DNA from: an uncultured Idiomarina sp.
Lineage (GTDB): Bacteria > Pseudomonadota > Gammaproteobacteria > Enterobacterales > Alteromonadaceae
Length of the DNA: 64,000 bases
Assembly (NCBI GenBank): GCA_946885915.1
Contig: CAMPHF010000005.1
Location: forward strand, 62,001 to 126,000
Direction of reading: 5' to 3'
The translations under genes and the position numbers were made by a program. The number at the start of each line of letters is the position of its first letter. Within the stretch, counting starts at the first letter, position 1. Of the stretch, positions 18,296-28,212 are shown piece after piece. The notes under the pieces are model-generated. The model was not told where the DNA came from, searched no databases, and saw only the letters and a list, made by a program, of their open reading frames with translations.

Positions 18296-20491
18296 TTACG
18301 GCTGCGGTGGCTGAGTAAAATGACCAGCAAGTTCGACTAACTCAGCAAAAGGCACTGGCCGACTAATCAAATAGCCTTGTAAATAATGGCAGCCAAATTT
18401 ACGCAAAGTATCGCGCTGGGCAGCGGTTTCCACCCCCTCCGCGATAAGTTGTAGCCCAAGAGTTTGGGCAATCCTTACAAGGGCTTCTAGCAGCGCGGTT
18501 TGCTGCGGGCTATGCGGCACCTCAATTAAGAAACTCCGATCAATTTTAATCACATTAACGGGATAGGTGCGCAAGTAATTCAGCGACGAATAGCCGGTGC
18601 CGAAATCATCAATCGCGATTTGTATGCCAGCATCGCGCAAGGCAATCAGGTTTTGCAGTTGGCGTTCCTGATGGCGCATCAACATGGACTCGGTAATCTC
18701 AAACATGAGGGCCTGAGGTGGGACGCCCGCGGCATGAATAGCATCGAGCCAAACCTGGGCAATGTCCTTATGATTGAATTCCCCCGGTGAACGATTGATG
18801 GCAATGGTTAGGTTTAGCCCGCGCTCACGCAAGCGCTGCCAATCTTGCAATACTTGCTGTAAGACAAAGTCACCAAGCGCGCGAATAGCACCGGTTTTTT
18901 CGGCAACCGGAATGAATTCGGCTGGCGCTACCATGCCTAAGCGTGGGTGGTGCCAGCGCAATAGCGCTTCGCAATGCGTGAGGAGGCCACCTTGAGTGTC
19001 CATAATGGGCTGATAGTAAACTTCGAAATGCCCCTGTTGCAGACTTTGCAACATGTCAGCATGCAGATGGATATGCTGTTCGGCGGTATGCCGCAAGCTT
19101 TCATCAAAGAAATAAATCGTTTGTCGACCCGCGGCTTTCGCCGCGTACATGGCTAAATCTGCATGTTTTAATAACTCACTTACCGATGCGCCATCCGTTG
19201 GGTAAATGGCAATACCGACACTGGCGCCCACGTGCACGTCATTTTGGGCAATAGTTAGCGTGGGTGCGAGGGCATTGACTAAGCGTTGGGCATGGCGTTC
19301 GGCCATCATTGGGTCAGTAATATGACGCAGTACCACGACAAACTCATCGCCACCAAGACGTGCAACTAAATCTTCCGGTCGCGTCGCCTTGAGAATTCGC
19401 TGTGCCACTTGCTGCAACATGTCATCGCCGGCATCATGGCCGAGCGAATCATTGACCTCTTTAAAATGGTCGAGGTCAATAAATAGCATCGCAAAGCCCT
19501 CACGATGACGTTTGGCTGTCCGTAATACTTGCTCTACCTGTTGAATAAAATAAGTGCGATTGGGTAATTCGGTGAGCGCATCAAATCGTGCTTGATAGGA
19601 AATGGTACTTAGTGCGCCACGCAATCGCGTTTGGGTCACTAGCAGCAAACTGAGAACGCCGCTTAGTAACAGCACTAAGGTTGTTCCAATCGTCCAACGC
19701 AAACTGTAACCATAACGATCAGCTAACCAAGTTGCGCTGCTTGGTTTTGCCGCTAATAACCAGTGCCCGCCCGGTACGTTAACCGGCACGCTGACATAAT
19801 CCTGTTGCCACACGACATTATTGCCGGCGATATGCTCGCCGTTAATGCCCTGGCCATCACGACCGCGCAGCGCATAATTGAACTGTTGATCTTGAGCGGT
19901 AAAACCGGCGGCATATAGTAATTCGTCAATATCGATAACTTCCGCAATGAGGCCCCACAGCCGCGCGGTTTCGGTTTGATCCATAAAAACCGGTAAGCGG
20001 GCGACCAGTGCTCGCCCCCCTTGAACCAAGTTCAGGGGGCCGGCGAGGAGTATTTCACGACGTTCAATGGCTTGCTGTACCACCGGCCACTGTTCTGGTG
20101 AGGTACGATAATCAAGTCCAATCACATCTTGATTGCCAGCCGGTGGATACACATGACGAACGATAAGATCAGGGGCGATGGCGATATGCCGGATCTGTAA
20201 ATCGTCGCTGAGGAGTTGTTCAGTCAGCGTGTAAAAGCGCTGTTGACTGATACTTGGATTTATCACCAATTCAGCTCGAAGCCCGCGAATGGCGATTAAG
20301 TTAGCCGATAATTGCCCTTCGATGCGTGCGCGAATGACGCCGAGCGCTTGCACAGCCTCGCGTTTTTGCGCTTCAATAGATTGCGCACGGAAGCCCTCAG
20401 CGACCGCGTAGACAGCCGTTTGCAAGACGATTGTTACCAGCACTATAAAGGCAATTAAATATCGACGACGGGTCAATCTGTCCGCAACCAC
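18296..20491 (-). CDS. Membrane GGDEF–EAL cyclic-di-GMP enzyme with CHASE-like sensor
   Basis: Probable cyclic-di-GMP synthase/phosphodiesterase. Counting from the start used here (731 residues): membrane helix about 11–32, periplasmic CHASE-like domain about 35–255, second helix about 265–287, GGDEF domain about 295–460, EAL domain about 475–725. The GGDEF signature is intact (380–384) and an RxxD (RPED, 371–374) sits exactly five residues before it, the arrangement of the product-inhibition I-site. The EAL motif (508–510) and the DDFGTGYSSL loop are also intact, so both activities are possible. The GTG at 20491 is chosen because AAGGAG lies eight bases upstream; an earlier GTG at 20518 lacks a ribosome-binding site. 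I cannot assign a gene name. Confidence 0.88.
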   Translation of the reverse strand: MVADRLTRRRYLIAFIVLVTIVLQTAVYAVAEGFRAQSIEAQKREAVQALGVIRARIEGQLSANLIAIRGLRAELVINPSISQQRFYTLTEQLLSDDLQIRHIAIAPDLIVRHVYPPAGNQDVIGLDYRTSPEQWPVVQQAIERREILLAGPLNLVQGGRALVARLPVFMDQTETARLWGLIAEVIDIDELLYAAGFTAQDQQFNYALRGRDGQGINGEHIAGNNVVWQQDYVSVPVNVPGGHWLLAAKPSSATWLADRYGYSLRWTIGTTLVLLLSGVLSLLLVTQTRLRGALSTISYQARFDALTELPNRTYFIQQVEQVLRTAKRHREGFAMLFIDLDHFKEVNDSLGHDAGDDMLQQVAQRILKATRPEDLVARLGGDEFVVVLRHITDPMMAERHAQRLVNALAPTLTIAQNDVHVGASVGIAIYPTDGASVSELLKHADLAMYAAKAAGRQTIYFFDESLRHTAEQHIHLHADMLQSLQQGHFEVYYQPIMDTQGGLLTHCEALLRWHHPRLGMVAPAEFIPVAEKTGAIRALGDFVLQQVLQDWQRLRERGLNLTIAINRSPGEFNHKDIAQVWLDAIHAAGVPPQALMFEITESMLMRHQERQLQNLIALRDAGIQIAIDDFGTGYSSLNYLRTYPVNVIKIDRSFLIEVPHSPQQTALLEALVRIAQTLGLQLIAEGVETAAQRDTLRKFGCHYLQGYLISRPVPFAELVELAGHFTQPPQP

Positions 20492-20670
20492 CGAACCCAC
20501 TCCTTGAGAAATCTTCACCTTGATAGTCTAGCAAACACACAAACCGGTCAAGCTTTGCTCGCGCCCAGCTTTCGGATTGCTGCGATCCACAAAATTCCAC
20601 TTAACTCAACACCTTGCGATCAAGCTTATTTTAATTGGGGTAAAGCCAGTGAAAATGCCAGCATTTTTGC

Positions 20671-20700
20671 TTGACAGAAGGAAAGATCGACACCTAGACT
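20671..20700 (+). promoter_or_regulatory. mra promoter of the dcw cluster
   Basis: A consensus TTGACA (20671–20676) and TAGACT (20695–20700) are 18 bases apart, directly upstream of the MraZ box repeats. It corresponds to Pmra, the main promoter of the division/cell-wall cluster in E. coli. Confidence 0.75.
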
Positions 20701-20709
20701 GTCACGTTG

Positions 20710-20743
20710 TGGGGATTTGTGGAATTTTGTGGATCAAGTGGGG
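20710..20743 (+). promoter_or_regulatory. MraZ-binding boxes upstream of mraZ
   Basis: Four TGGRN units (TGGGG 20710, TGGAA 20720, TGGAT 20730, TGGGG 20739) recur with 10, 10 and 9-base spacing. MraZ in E. coli binds TGGGN direct repeats spaced about one helical turn and represses its own operon. Here the last box coincides with the ribosome-binding GGGGA of mraZ. Confidence 0.7.
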
Positions 20744-20748
20744 ATCTC

Positions 20749-21207
20749 ATGTTTCGTGGGGCAACATCATTAAGTTTGGACGACAAGGGTCGCCTTGCTA
20801 TACCAGCGCGGTATCGCAAGTCGTTGACGCTTGATTGTGACGGACAAATGGTGTGCACCATCGATATCAATCAGCCGTGTTTGCTGCTGTATCCGTTACC
20901 GGAATGGCAAATTATTGAACAGAAGTTAACCACTCTTTCCAGCATGATCCCCGCAGAGCGTCGTCTCCAGCGATTGCTGCTTGGTCATGCCGAAGACTGT
21001 GTGATGGATAAAAATGGGCGTTTATTAATTGCGCCTGCACTCCGTCAACACGCAGATTTATCGAAAAAGCTGATGCTCGTGGGTCAGCTGAATAAATTCG
21101 AAATCTGGTCAGAATCGGCATGGCAAGCACAAGTTGCTGCGGATATGGCGGCAGAACAACAAGCAGATGTGGCCCTTAGTGACCGCTTACAAGACTTCTC
21201 ATTATAA
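20749..21207 (+). CDS. mraZ: MraZ, transcriptional regulator of the dcw cluster
   Basis: DNA-binding AbrB-like protein that represses the dcw operon. The ATG at 20749 gives the canonical N-terminus [23 protein letters not shown]; earlier in-frame starts (for example 20707) would run through the operator repeats and promoter region. The 152-residue product contains the two SpoVT/AbrB repeats (about 5–52 and 81–124), each with the DxKGRL/DKNGRL signature. Its stop overlaps the rsmH start (TAATG). Confidence 0.95.
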   Translation: MFRGATSLSLDDKGRLAIPARYRKSLTLDCDGQMVCTIDINQPCLLLYPLPEWQIIEQKLTTLSSMIPAERRLQRLLLGHAEDCVMDKNGRLLIAPALRQHADLSKKLMLVGQLNKFEIWSESAWQAQVAADMAAEQQADVALSDRLQDFSL

Positions 21208-22157
21208 TGATAAAAGCGCCACCGCAACATGTGTCGGTGCTGCTGCAAGAGTCTCTCGATGCCCTTGCAATAGAACCGCACGGAATATACTTAGACGCGA
21301 CCTTTGGTCGGGGCGGACACTCGCGCGCTATCCTCGCTGAATTAGGTGACCGCGGTCGCTTGCTGGCTCTTGATCGCGACCCCACCGCGATAGCCGCCGC
21401 CGCAGCGTTACAGACAGATCCACGCTTTCAAATTTTCCACACTCCCTTTTCGGCCCTCGCTGAGGTGATTGAGCAGCAATCACTGCAGGGTCAACTGCAC
21501 GGTATTTTATTCGATTTAGGCGTGTCATCCCCACAACTTGACGACGCCGAACGTGGTTTTAGCTTTATGCGCGACGGCCCCCTCGATATGCGCATGGATA
21601 CCTCCCAAGGTATGACCGCGGCTGATTTTATCAATACCGCCAGTGAGGCTGATATCGCTTGGGTATTAAAAGAATACGGCGAAGAGCGGTTTGCGCGGAA
21701 AATTGCCCGCGCGGTGGTGCATGACCGAGTCGCCACGCCGTTCACGCGGACCAAGCAATTGGCCGACCTGATTGGCCGGGTGATGCCGTTTAAAGATCCG
21801 CACAAGCACCCAGCAACGCGCAGTTTTCAAGGTATCCGGATTCACATTAATGGCGAGCTTAATGAAATTGAGCAAGCGCTCGATGCCGCTGTCAGTGCGC
21901 TGCGCCCGGGTGGGCGATTGGTCGTGATTAGTTTTCATAGCCTCGAAGATCGCATGGTGAAACGCTTTATGCGCAAGCATAGCCAACCGAAGCAGGTGCC
22001 GGCCGGCTTACCCATTACCGAAGCGGAATTGCGCAAAGACACCACGTTAAGTTTACTCAGCCGAGCGATTAAGCCTAGTGCCGCTGAATTGAAGCTCAAC
22101 CCACGTGCCCGCAGTAGCGTGTTACGGATTGCGCGGAGGCTTGGCGATGACGGCTAA
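21207..22157 (+). CDS. rsmH: RsmH (MraW), 16S rRNA N4-methylcytidine 1402 methyltransferase
   Basis: Methylates N4 of C1402 in 16S rRNA; together with RsmI, also encoded in this window, it makes the m4Cm nucleotide of the P site. The 316-residue protein has the MraW signatures [27 protein letters not shown] (SAM loop), [13 protein letters not shown] and [20 protein letters not shown]. No separate ribosome-binding site is visible, so translation is probably coupled to mraZ through the TAATG overlap. Confidence 0.96.
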   Translation: MIKAPPQHVSVLLQESLDALAIEPHGIYLDATFGRGGHSRAILAELGDRGRLLALDRDPTAIAAAAALQTDPRFQIFHTPFSALAEVIEQQSLQGQLHGILFDLGVSSPQLDDAERGFSFMRDGPLDMRMDTSQGMTAADFINTASEADIAWVLKEYGEERFARKIARAVVHDRVATPFTRTKQLADLIGRVMPFKDPHKHPATRSFQGIRIHINGELNEIEQALDAAVSALRPGGRLVVISFHSLEDRMVKRFMRKHSQPKQVPAGLPITEAELRKDTTLSLLSRAIKPSAAELKLNPRARSSVLRIARRLGDDG

Positions 22158-22464
22158 ACGAGTGCCTAACATGTTGGCCCTGTGGCGCCATGATGCGCGT
22201 TTGTATGTGGTGCCGTTGGTGCTGTTTGTACTGGTGGTAACCACGGCGCTCAGCATTATTTATGTCGCCCATGTGAACCGGGTGCTGACGATTGAGCGAG
22301 ATCAGTTAAGTCAGGCGCGCGACCAGCTCGACATTGAATGGCGTCATTTGCTGATTGAGCAAAATGCGTTAACTGAGCACAGTCGGGTGGAGCGCATAGC
22401 GATGGAACAACTCAATATGGTGCGGCCACAGCCGCAGCAGGAGGTGTTGGTACCATGGCGCTGA
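22147..22464 (+). CDS. ftsL: FtsL, divisome bitopic membrane protein
   Basis: Small division protein (105 residues) that forms a complex with FtsB and FtsQ and activates FtsWI. One transmembrane helix (about 21–41) is followed by a leucine-zipper-like coiled coil (about 45–85). The ATG at 22147 overlaps the end of rsmH by 11 bases. FtsL is poorly conserved; position between rsmH and ftsI and topology support the call. Confidence 0.92.
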   Translation: MTAKRVPNMLALWRHDARLYVVPLVLFVLVVTTALSIIYVAHVNRVLTIERDQLSQARDQLDIEWRHLLIEQNALTEHSRVERIAMEQLNMVRPQPQQEVLVPWR

Positions 22465-24179
22465 AACAGAACCGCAAACGGCAGCATCCTGACACCTTGA
22501 AGTGGCGTTTCTACGTGGCTATGAGTGTGTTGTTGTTGGTGTTTGGGGCGTTATTGGCGCGTACCGCCTACATTCAAGTGATTGCGCCTGAACGCCTACA
22601 AATGGAAGGTGATCGGCGCTCCTTGCGAGCTGCGCAAACGGATGTACAACGCGGCACTATCGTCGATCGCAATGGCCGCGAGTTGGCAGTGAGTGTACCG
22701 GTTCAAACCGTCTGGGCTGATCCGAAAGTTGTGCATGCCGAGGGTGGCCTTGCCAATCAAGAGCGTTGGCTAGCATTGGCGGAAGTGTTTCGTACCGATG
22801 CCGACAAATTACAAGCGCGAGTGGCCGATCCAACTCGGCGCTTCGTCTATCTCGAACGAAAAGTAACACCAGCGGTAGCTGAGTACGTTCGGCAACTTGA
22901 TATTCCCGGTATTTATTTAAAAGAAGAATCGCGGCGCTTTTACCCAGCAGGTGAAATTGCGGCGCATGTTGTTGGTGTTACCGACATTGACGGACGTGGC
23001 ATTGAAGGACTCGAAGCCATGTATGATGATTTGCTGACCGGCACTCCCGGTGAGCGCGTGTTTCGCAAGGATGCACAAGGACGGGTGGTTGAGGAGATTC
23101 GCCAAATCGCCGCACAACAACCACAGCAACTAACCCTCAGTATTGACCAACGCTTGCAATCATTGGCTTATGCGGAGCTGAAAAAAGCCGTGCGCTATCA
23201 CCAAGCTACTTCAGGTTCGGCCGTGATTCTTGACGTGCAAACGGGGGAGGTGTTGGCGCTCGTCAACAGCCCGTCCTTTAACCCTAACAATCGCCATGAA
23301 CTGGAGCCATACCGGCTGCGCAATCGGGCGATTACTGATGCCTATGAGCCTGGCTCGACGGTGAAGCCGCTGGCGGTCATTAGCGCGTTGGAAAATGGCT
23401 TCGTGAGTGTGGGTGATACCATAGATACCAGCCCCGGCTGGATGCGCCTCGGCGGCCGCCGGGTGAGTGATCCGCGTAATCTTGGCGAGCTGACGATTAG
23501 TGAAATATTGCAGCATTCAAGCAACATGGGCTCGTCCAAGCTGGCGCTCGGCGTGGGCATCGATAACCTGATTCAGACCTACTATGACGTGGGATTTGGC
23601 AATGATACCGGGGTCCGGATGACCGGCGAAAGCTTTGGCTTGCTGATCAATCGTCGACGTTGGTCGGAGCTGGATATTGCTACGTTATCTTACGGTTATG
23701 GCTTGCAGGTGACGCCACTACAGCTCGCGCAAATGTACGCCATTATTGGCAACGGCGGCGTGCGGCGGCCATTAAGTGTGCGGCGTTTAGAAGCACCCAA
23801 CGAAGGCGAACAAGTGATCAGTCAAACCACAGCTCAGCAAGTCTTATTGATGCTTGAGCAAGTGGTGGAGCAAGGCACGGCCAAGAATGCCCAAGTGCCG
23901 GGTTATCGCGTTGCGGGAAAAACCGGCACCTCACGCAAAGCGGTGGCCGGTGGTTATGGCGATGATTATGTGAATTTATTTGCCGGTATCGCTCCCGTCA
24001 GCAAGCCACGCATCGCCGTGGTGGTGGTGATTAACGAACCTCAAGGCGATGACTACTATGGCAGTACGGTAGCCGCGCCGGTGTTTGCGGAAATTGTTGG
24101 AGACGCCATGCGTATCTTGAACATTCCGCCTGATAATTTGTCCGACCAAGCCGTGCGAGTCGCCGGAGGACCATTATGA
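22455..24179 (+). CDS. ftsI: FtsI, penicillin-binding protein 3
   Basis: Septum-specific DD-transpeptidase working with FtsW. The 574-residue protein has a short cytoplasmic tail, one membrane anchor (about 19–40), the pedestal/dimerisation domain (about 55–225) and the class B transpeptidase domain with SxxK at Ser301–Lys304 (STVK), SxN at 355–357 (SSN) and KTG at 489–491. All catalytic motifs are intact. It overlaps ftsL by 10 bases and murE by four. Confidence 0.97.
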   Translation: MALKQNRKRQHPDTLKWRFYVAMSVLLLVFGALLARTAYIQVIAPERLQMEGDRRSLRAAQTDVQRGTIVDRNGRELAVSVPVQTVWADPKVVHAEGGLANQERWLALAEVFRTDADKLQARVADPTRRFVYLERKVTPAVAEYVRQLDIPGIYLKEESRRFYPAGEIAAHVVGVTDIDGRGIEGLEAMYDDLLTGTPGERVFRKDAQGRVVEEIRQIAAQQPQQLTLSIDQRLQSLAYAELKKAVRYHQATSGSAVILDVQTGEVLALVNSPSFNPNNRHELEPYRLRNRAITDAYEPGSTVKPLAVISALENGFVSVGDTIDTSPGWMRLGGRRVSDPRNLGELTISEILQHSSNMGSSKLALGVGIDNLIQTYYDVGFGNDTGVRMTGESFGLLINRRRWSELDIATLSYGYGLQVTPLQLAQMYAIIGNGGVRRPLSVRRLEAPNEGEQVISQTTAQQVLLMLEQVVEQGTAKNAQVPGYRVAGKTGTSRKAVAGGYGDDYVNLFAGIAPVSKPRIAVVVVINEPQGDDYYGSTVAAPVFAEIVGDAMRILNIPPDNLSDQAVRVAGGPL

Positions 24180-25660
24180 TCACATTAGCCGAGTTGTTAC
24201 CCGAGTATCCATTGTTACTGCCTGAGCAGACGGTAACGGGCATCAAATTGGACAGTCGCCAAGTGACTAACGGTGACTTGTTCGTGGCCGTGCAAGGTTA
24301 CCAGAGTGATGGCCGTGACTTTATTGAGCAAGCCATCGTTGCCGGTGCCCATGCGGTATTAGCGGAAGCAGATGTGGAAGAGGTGCGGAATCGGCAGGGC
24401 GTGCCGATCATTGCGGTGCCGCAACTGCGTAACCATTTATCAGCCATTGCCGGGCGCTTCTTTGGCCATCCGAGCCATGCCATGAAGGTGATTGGGGTAA
24501 CCGGCACCAACGGCAAAACCTCGGTCACCCATATTCTGGCGCAGTTACTGGCACAATTGGGCGAAACGGCGGGCGTCATCGGCACGACTGGTAGTGGTTT
24601 AATCGGCCGCTTGCTGCCAGAACAACACACCACTCCCGATGCGGTGGCAGTGCAACAGCGTTTGGCGACTTTGAAAGCGGAAGGCGCGACGGCGGTGGCC
24701 ATGGAAGTTTCATCCCATGCGCTGGTCCAGCGCCGGGTTGAGGCATTGCAGTTTAGCGCGGCGGCAGCAACCAACATCAGTCGTGACCATCTTGATTATC
24801 ACGGCACTATGGCGGCCTACAGCGAAGCGAAATTACGTTTATTTACAGAACTGAACCCTCAGCACGCGGTCTTGAATGCAGACGATGCCACCTTAAGGGG
24901 TTGGCAATTAGAACTGCAAGCGGCCGAGGTTCCTGTGCAAACATTCTCTCTTGAAGCAGCAACGGCACAGTGGCGTGCCGCTGAGATTGAATTTGAAGAC
25001 CATGGCACGCGTTTTACCTTGCACACTCAAGCCCAGCAGTATGCGGTGCAGTCACCGCTCCTCGGGCAATTCAATGTGTATAACGTGCTCACGGCGCTGA
25101 GTACTCTTGCAACCCTTGGTTATGACCTAGTTGCAGCCACGCGTGCGGTGGCCAAGTTGCAACCAGTGCCTGGCCGAATGGAGACCTTCTTTAGCGATGG
25201 TCAACCGTTGGCGGTGGTGGATTATGCGCATACCCCAGATGCACTTCAGCAAGTGCTACAAGCACTGCGTCGCCATTGTCGTGGCCAACTATGGTGTGTG
25301 TTTGGTTGTGGTGGCGATCGTGATCGCGGTAAGCGTCCACAAATGGGACGAGTTGCGGCGGAGCTTGCTGATCGGGTGGTGGTGACTGACGACAATCCGC
25401 GTACCGAAGACGCTGAGCATATTATCGCCGATATTTTAACCGGTATGGTGCGCCGCGATCATGTCGAAGTGAAGCCCGGTCGCGAAGCGGCGGTGCTTGC
25501 CACTTTAGCTGCGGCTGGACCACAAGATGTGGTGCTACTGGCTGGTAAAGGCCACGAAGATTATCAAGTGATTGGACGCCAACGGGTGCCCTACAACGAG
25601 CGCGAAGTGGTGGCCGGTTTTATGCTACAGCGCGGTGCAAAAGTGGCAGGTGACTTATGA
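24176..25660 (+). CDS. murE: MurE, UDP-MurNAc-L-Ala-D-Glu:meso-diaminopimelate ligase
   Basis: Adds the third amino acid to the peptidoglycan stem peptide. The three Mur-ligase domains are present in 494 residues, with the ATP loop GVTGTNGKTSVTH (about 108–120) and DNPRTE (about 406–411), the motif that selects meso-diaminopimelate in Gram-negative MurE. The ATGA overlap with ftsI and murF gives coupled translation. Confidence 0.97.
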   Translation: MITLAELLPEYPLLLPEQTVTGIKLDSRQVTNGDLFVAVQGYQSDGRDFIEQAIVAGAHAVLAEADVEEVRNRQGVPIIAVPQLRNHLSAIAGRFFGHPSHAMKVIGVTGTNGKTSVTHILAQLLAQLGETAGVIGTTGSGLIGRLLPEQHTTPDAVAVQQRLATLKAEGATAVAMEVSSHALVQRRVEALQFSAAAATNISRDHLDYHGTMAAYSEAKLRLFTELNPQHAVLNADDATLRGWQLELQAAEVPVQTFSLEAATAQWRAAEIEFEDHGTRFTLHTQAQQYAVQSPLLGQFNVYNVLTALSTLATLGYDLVAATRAVAKLQPVPGRMETFFSDGQPLAVVDYAHTPDALQQVLQALRRHCRGQLWCVFGCGGDRDRGKRPQMGRVAAELADRVVVTDDNPRTEDAEHIIADILTGMVRRDHVEVKPGREAAVLATLAAAGPQDVVLLAGKGHEDYQVIGRQRVPYNEREVVAGFMLQRGAKVAGDL

Positions 25661-27102
25661 TACGGGTCGACTTGGCTTGGGTTGCCGCGGCGGTAGAAGG
25701 GCGCCTCCTGGGCGCTAATATCACCATTGACAGTGTTTCGACGGATACCCGCCAACTCGAACCAGGTTGTTTATTTATTGCCTTGCAAGGTCCCAACTTT
25801 GATGCGCATGAATTTGTCCCTGCGGCAATTGCCAAAGGCGCAGCGGCGGTGCTGGTGGAACGTGAACTTAGCCTAGCCATTGACCTACCACAAGTTGTGG
25901 TGGCCAATACCCGCCATGCATTGGGGCAGCTTGGCGCCGCTGTGCAGCGCCAAGTGCAGCCAAAAACCATCGCCATTACGGGTAGCAGCGGCAAGACCAC
26001 GGTAAAAGAAATGATGGCCGCGATTTTGTCACAACGCGGCAAAGTATTAGCGACCGCTGGTAATTTCAATAACGATATCGGCGTGCCGTTAACCCAGTTA
26101 CGGCTGACTACAGCGCATACTTACGCGGTGCTCGAATTGGGTGCAAATCATCCGGGCGAAATTGCTTATACCTCGGCATTAGTGCAACCCGAGGTCGCTA
26201 TTATTAACAATGTCGCACCAGCGCACGTGGAAGGTTTTGGTTCAGTTCACGGGGTGGCGAAAGCCAAAAGTGAGATATTCCGGGGGCTAGTGAGTGGCGG
26301 TTTGGCGCTTACCCCGCGTGATTCCGAATTTCATGGCTGTTGGCAACGGGTGTTGGCAGAGCTTGACCACCAAGTGTTTGGCGAAGCAGCCGATGCGGAT
26401 GTTCGGGTAAGCGAGATTCAGTTAGATGCAAGTGGTTGCCCAGGCTGTCAAATCAGCTTAACGGATGCCCACGGGCGGGCGCTTAGCTTTGCTGTGCAAG
26501 TGCCAATTCCGGGACGCCACAACGCGTTGAATGCGGCTGTTGCTGCCGCGGCAACTATTCGTTTAGGCGCCACCGCAGCAGATGTGCAACAAGGCTTAGC
26601 CAGTTTAACCGCAGTGCCGGGAAGGCTCCAAAGTTACGCGTTAACTGACCAGATCCGGTTACTCGACGACAGCTACAACGCCAATGTTGGTTCGACCAAA
26701 GCAGCGTTGGCCCTGTTAGCGAGTTTTCCCGGTAAGCGCATCATGATTATGGGCGATATGGGTGAGCTAGGTAGCCAAGCGCGGGAGTATCACGCGGAAG
26801 TAGGTGAGTATGCGGCACAACTCGGGATCGATCAGTTTTATAGCCTTGGGGTATTAAGCCAACATGCTAGCGATGCCATGGGGCAAGGCGGTCAACACTT
26901 CGCCAGCTTAGATTTGTTATTACAAGGGTTAACCGCACAAATGGCGAGCACCGATCAGCCGCTCACCATGTTGGTAAAAGGTTCGCGCAGTGCGCACATG
27001 GAGCGAGTTGTGAATGCTTTACGTGCGCAGGTGAGCGCATCGAATGGTGCCAATTGGCGCGCAGATAATAAAGGTCAGCAGAAGGAATCGCGGCTATGTT
27101 AG
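25657..27102 (+). CDS. murF: MurF, UDP-MurNAc-tripeptide:D-Ala-D-Ala ligase
   Basis: Adds the D-Ala-D-Ala dipeptide to complete the cytoplasmic UDP-MurNAc-pentapeptide. The ATP-binding loop [14 protein letters not shown] (about 107–120), the [13 protein letters not shown] segment and the [17 protein letters not shown] motif of MurF are clear. 481 residues, slightly longer than the E. coli enzyme because of a polar C-terminal tail. It overlaps mraY by seven bases. Confidence 0.97.
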   Translation: MIRVDLAWVAAAVEGRLLGANITIDSVSTDTRQLEPGCLFIALQGPNFDAHEFVPAAIAKGAAAVLVERELSLAIDLPQVVVANTRHALGQLGAAVQRQVQPKTIAITGSSGKTTVKEMMAAILSQRGKVLATAGNFNNDIGVPLTQLRLTTAHTYAVLELGANHPGEIAYTSALVQPEVAIINNVAPAHVEGFGSVHGVAKAKSEIFRGLVSGGLALTPRDSEFHGCWQRVLAELDHQVFGEAADADVRVSEIQLDASGCPGCQISLTDAHGRALSFAVQVPIPGRHNALNAAVAAAATIRLGATAADVQQGLASLTAVPGRLQSYALTDQIRLLDDSYNANVGSTKAALALLASFPGKRIMIMGDMGELGSQAREYHAEVGEYAAQLGIDQFYSLGVLSQHASDAMGQGGQHFASLDLLLQGLTAQMASTDQPLTMLVKGSRSAHMERVVNALRAQVSASNGANWRADNKGQQKESRLC

Positions 27103-28178
27103 TCTGGCTTGCAGAGTACTTATTACAGTACGAATCAGCCTTTAATGTGTTTTCATACCTGACCTTACGGGCGATTTTGGCGGTGTTAACAGCGCTGCTG
27201 ATTAGTCTTTGCTTTGGCGCGAAACTCATTCGCTTTTTACAGCGCTTGCAAATCGGCCAAGCGGTTCGAGATGACGGCCCGCAATCCCATTTAAGCAAAG
27301 CGGGCACGCCCACTATGGGCGGTTTATTAATTCTTGCCTCTATTTTAGTTTCTAGCTTGCTGTGGGCCGATTTGAGCAACCGCTATGTATGGGTGGTGCT
27401 GCTGGTTATTACTGGCTTTGGCATTGTTGGCTTTATCGATGATTATCGTAAAGTGGTACAAAAAAATAGCCGTGGTTTGCCCGCGAAGTGGAAGTATTTT
27501 TGGCAGTCACTGATTGCCACTCTAGCCGCAGTTTACATGTACGGCAGCGCCACGGTCGGCGCGGAAACTCAGCTATTGGTGCCATTCTTTAAAGATGTGA
27601 TGCCGCAACTTGGGTTGTTCTACGTGCTACTTGCTTATTTTGTGGTCGTGGGAACCAGCAACGCGGTGAATCTGACCGATGGGCTTGATGGCCTCGCGAT
27701 TATGCCGACTATCATGGTGGCCAGTGCACTAGCTATTTTTGCCTATGCCTCGGGTAACGTGAACTTTGCCAATTATTTGAATATTCCTTACTTACCACTG
27801 ACTGCTGAATTAACCGTGGTTTGCACCGCGATTGCTGGCGCTGGACTCGGATTTTTGTGGTTTAACACCTATCCCGCGCAAGTATTTATGGGCGACGTCG
27901 GTTCGCTCGCGTTAGGCGCTGCGCTGGGCATGATTGCAGTGTTGGTGCGCCAAGAGTTGGTGTTGCTGATCATGGGTGGCGTGTTTGTCATGGAAACGGT
28001 ATCGGTGATGTTGCAGGTGGGTAGCTACAAAATGCGCGGTAAGCGGATTTTCCGCATGGCGCCGATTCACCATCACTATGAATTAAAAGGTTGGCCCGAG
28101 CCGCGGGTTATCGTGCGGTTCTGGATTTTGAGTTTAGTGTTTGTGCTGATCGGACTCGCCACGCTGAAGTTGCGCTAA
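27096..28178 (+). CDS. mraY: MraY, phospho-MurNAc-pentapeptide translocase
   Basis: Integral membrane enzyme transferring phospho-MurNAc-pentapeptide to undecaprenyl phosphate (lipid I). The 360-residue length equals that of E. coli MraY. Ten hydrophobic segments are evident; catalytic loops include TPTMGG (about 68–73), FIDDYRKV (Asp pair, about 114–121), [13 protein letters not shown] (about 187–199) and the HHHYE motif near the C-terminus. The next gene starts after 34 bases with its own GGGAG site. Confidence 0.97.
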   Translation: MLVWLAEYLLQYESAFNVFSYLTLRAILAVLTALLISLCFGAKLIRFLQRLQIGQAVRDDGPQSHLSKAGTPTMGGLLILASILVSSLLWADLSNRYVWVVLLVITGFGIVGFIDDYRKVVQKNSRGLPAKWKYFWQSLIATLAAVYMYGSATVGAETQLLVPFFKDVMPQLGLFYVLLAYFVVVGTSNAVNLTDGLDGLAIMPTIMVASALAIFAYASGNVNFANYLNIPYLPLTAELTVVCTAIAGAGLGFLWFNTYPAQVFMGDVGSLALGAALGMIAVLVRQELVLLIMGGVFVMETVSVMLQVGSYKMRGKRIFRMAPIHHHYELKGWPEPRVIVRFWILSLVFVLIGLATLKLR

Positions 28179-28212
28179 GCCGATGTGGAATAACGACGGG
28201 AGTAATTAACGA

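Noticed and set aside
20707..20748. Longer mraZ reading from 20707
   Set aside because: It would translate the MraZ boxes; the family N-terminus starts at MFRGA (20749), which has its own GGGGA.
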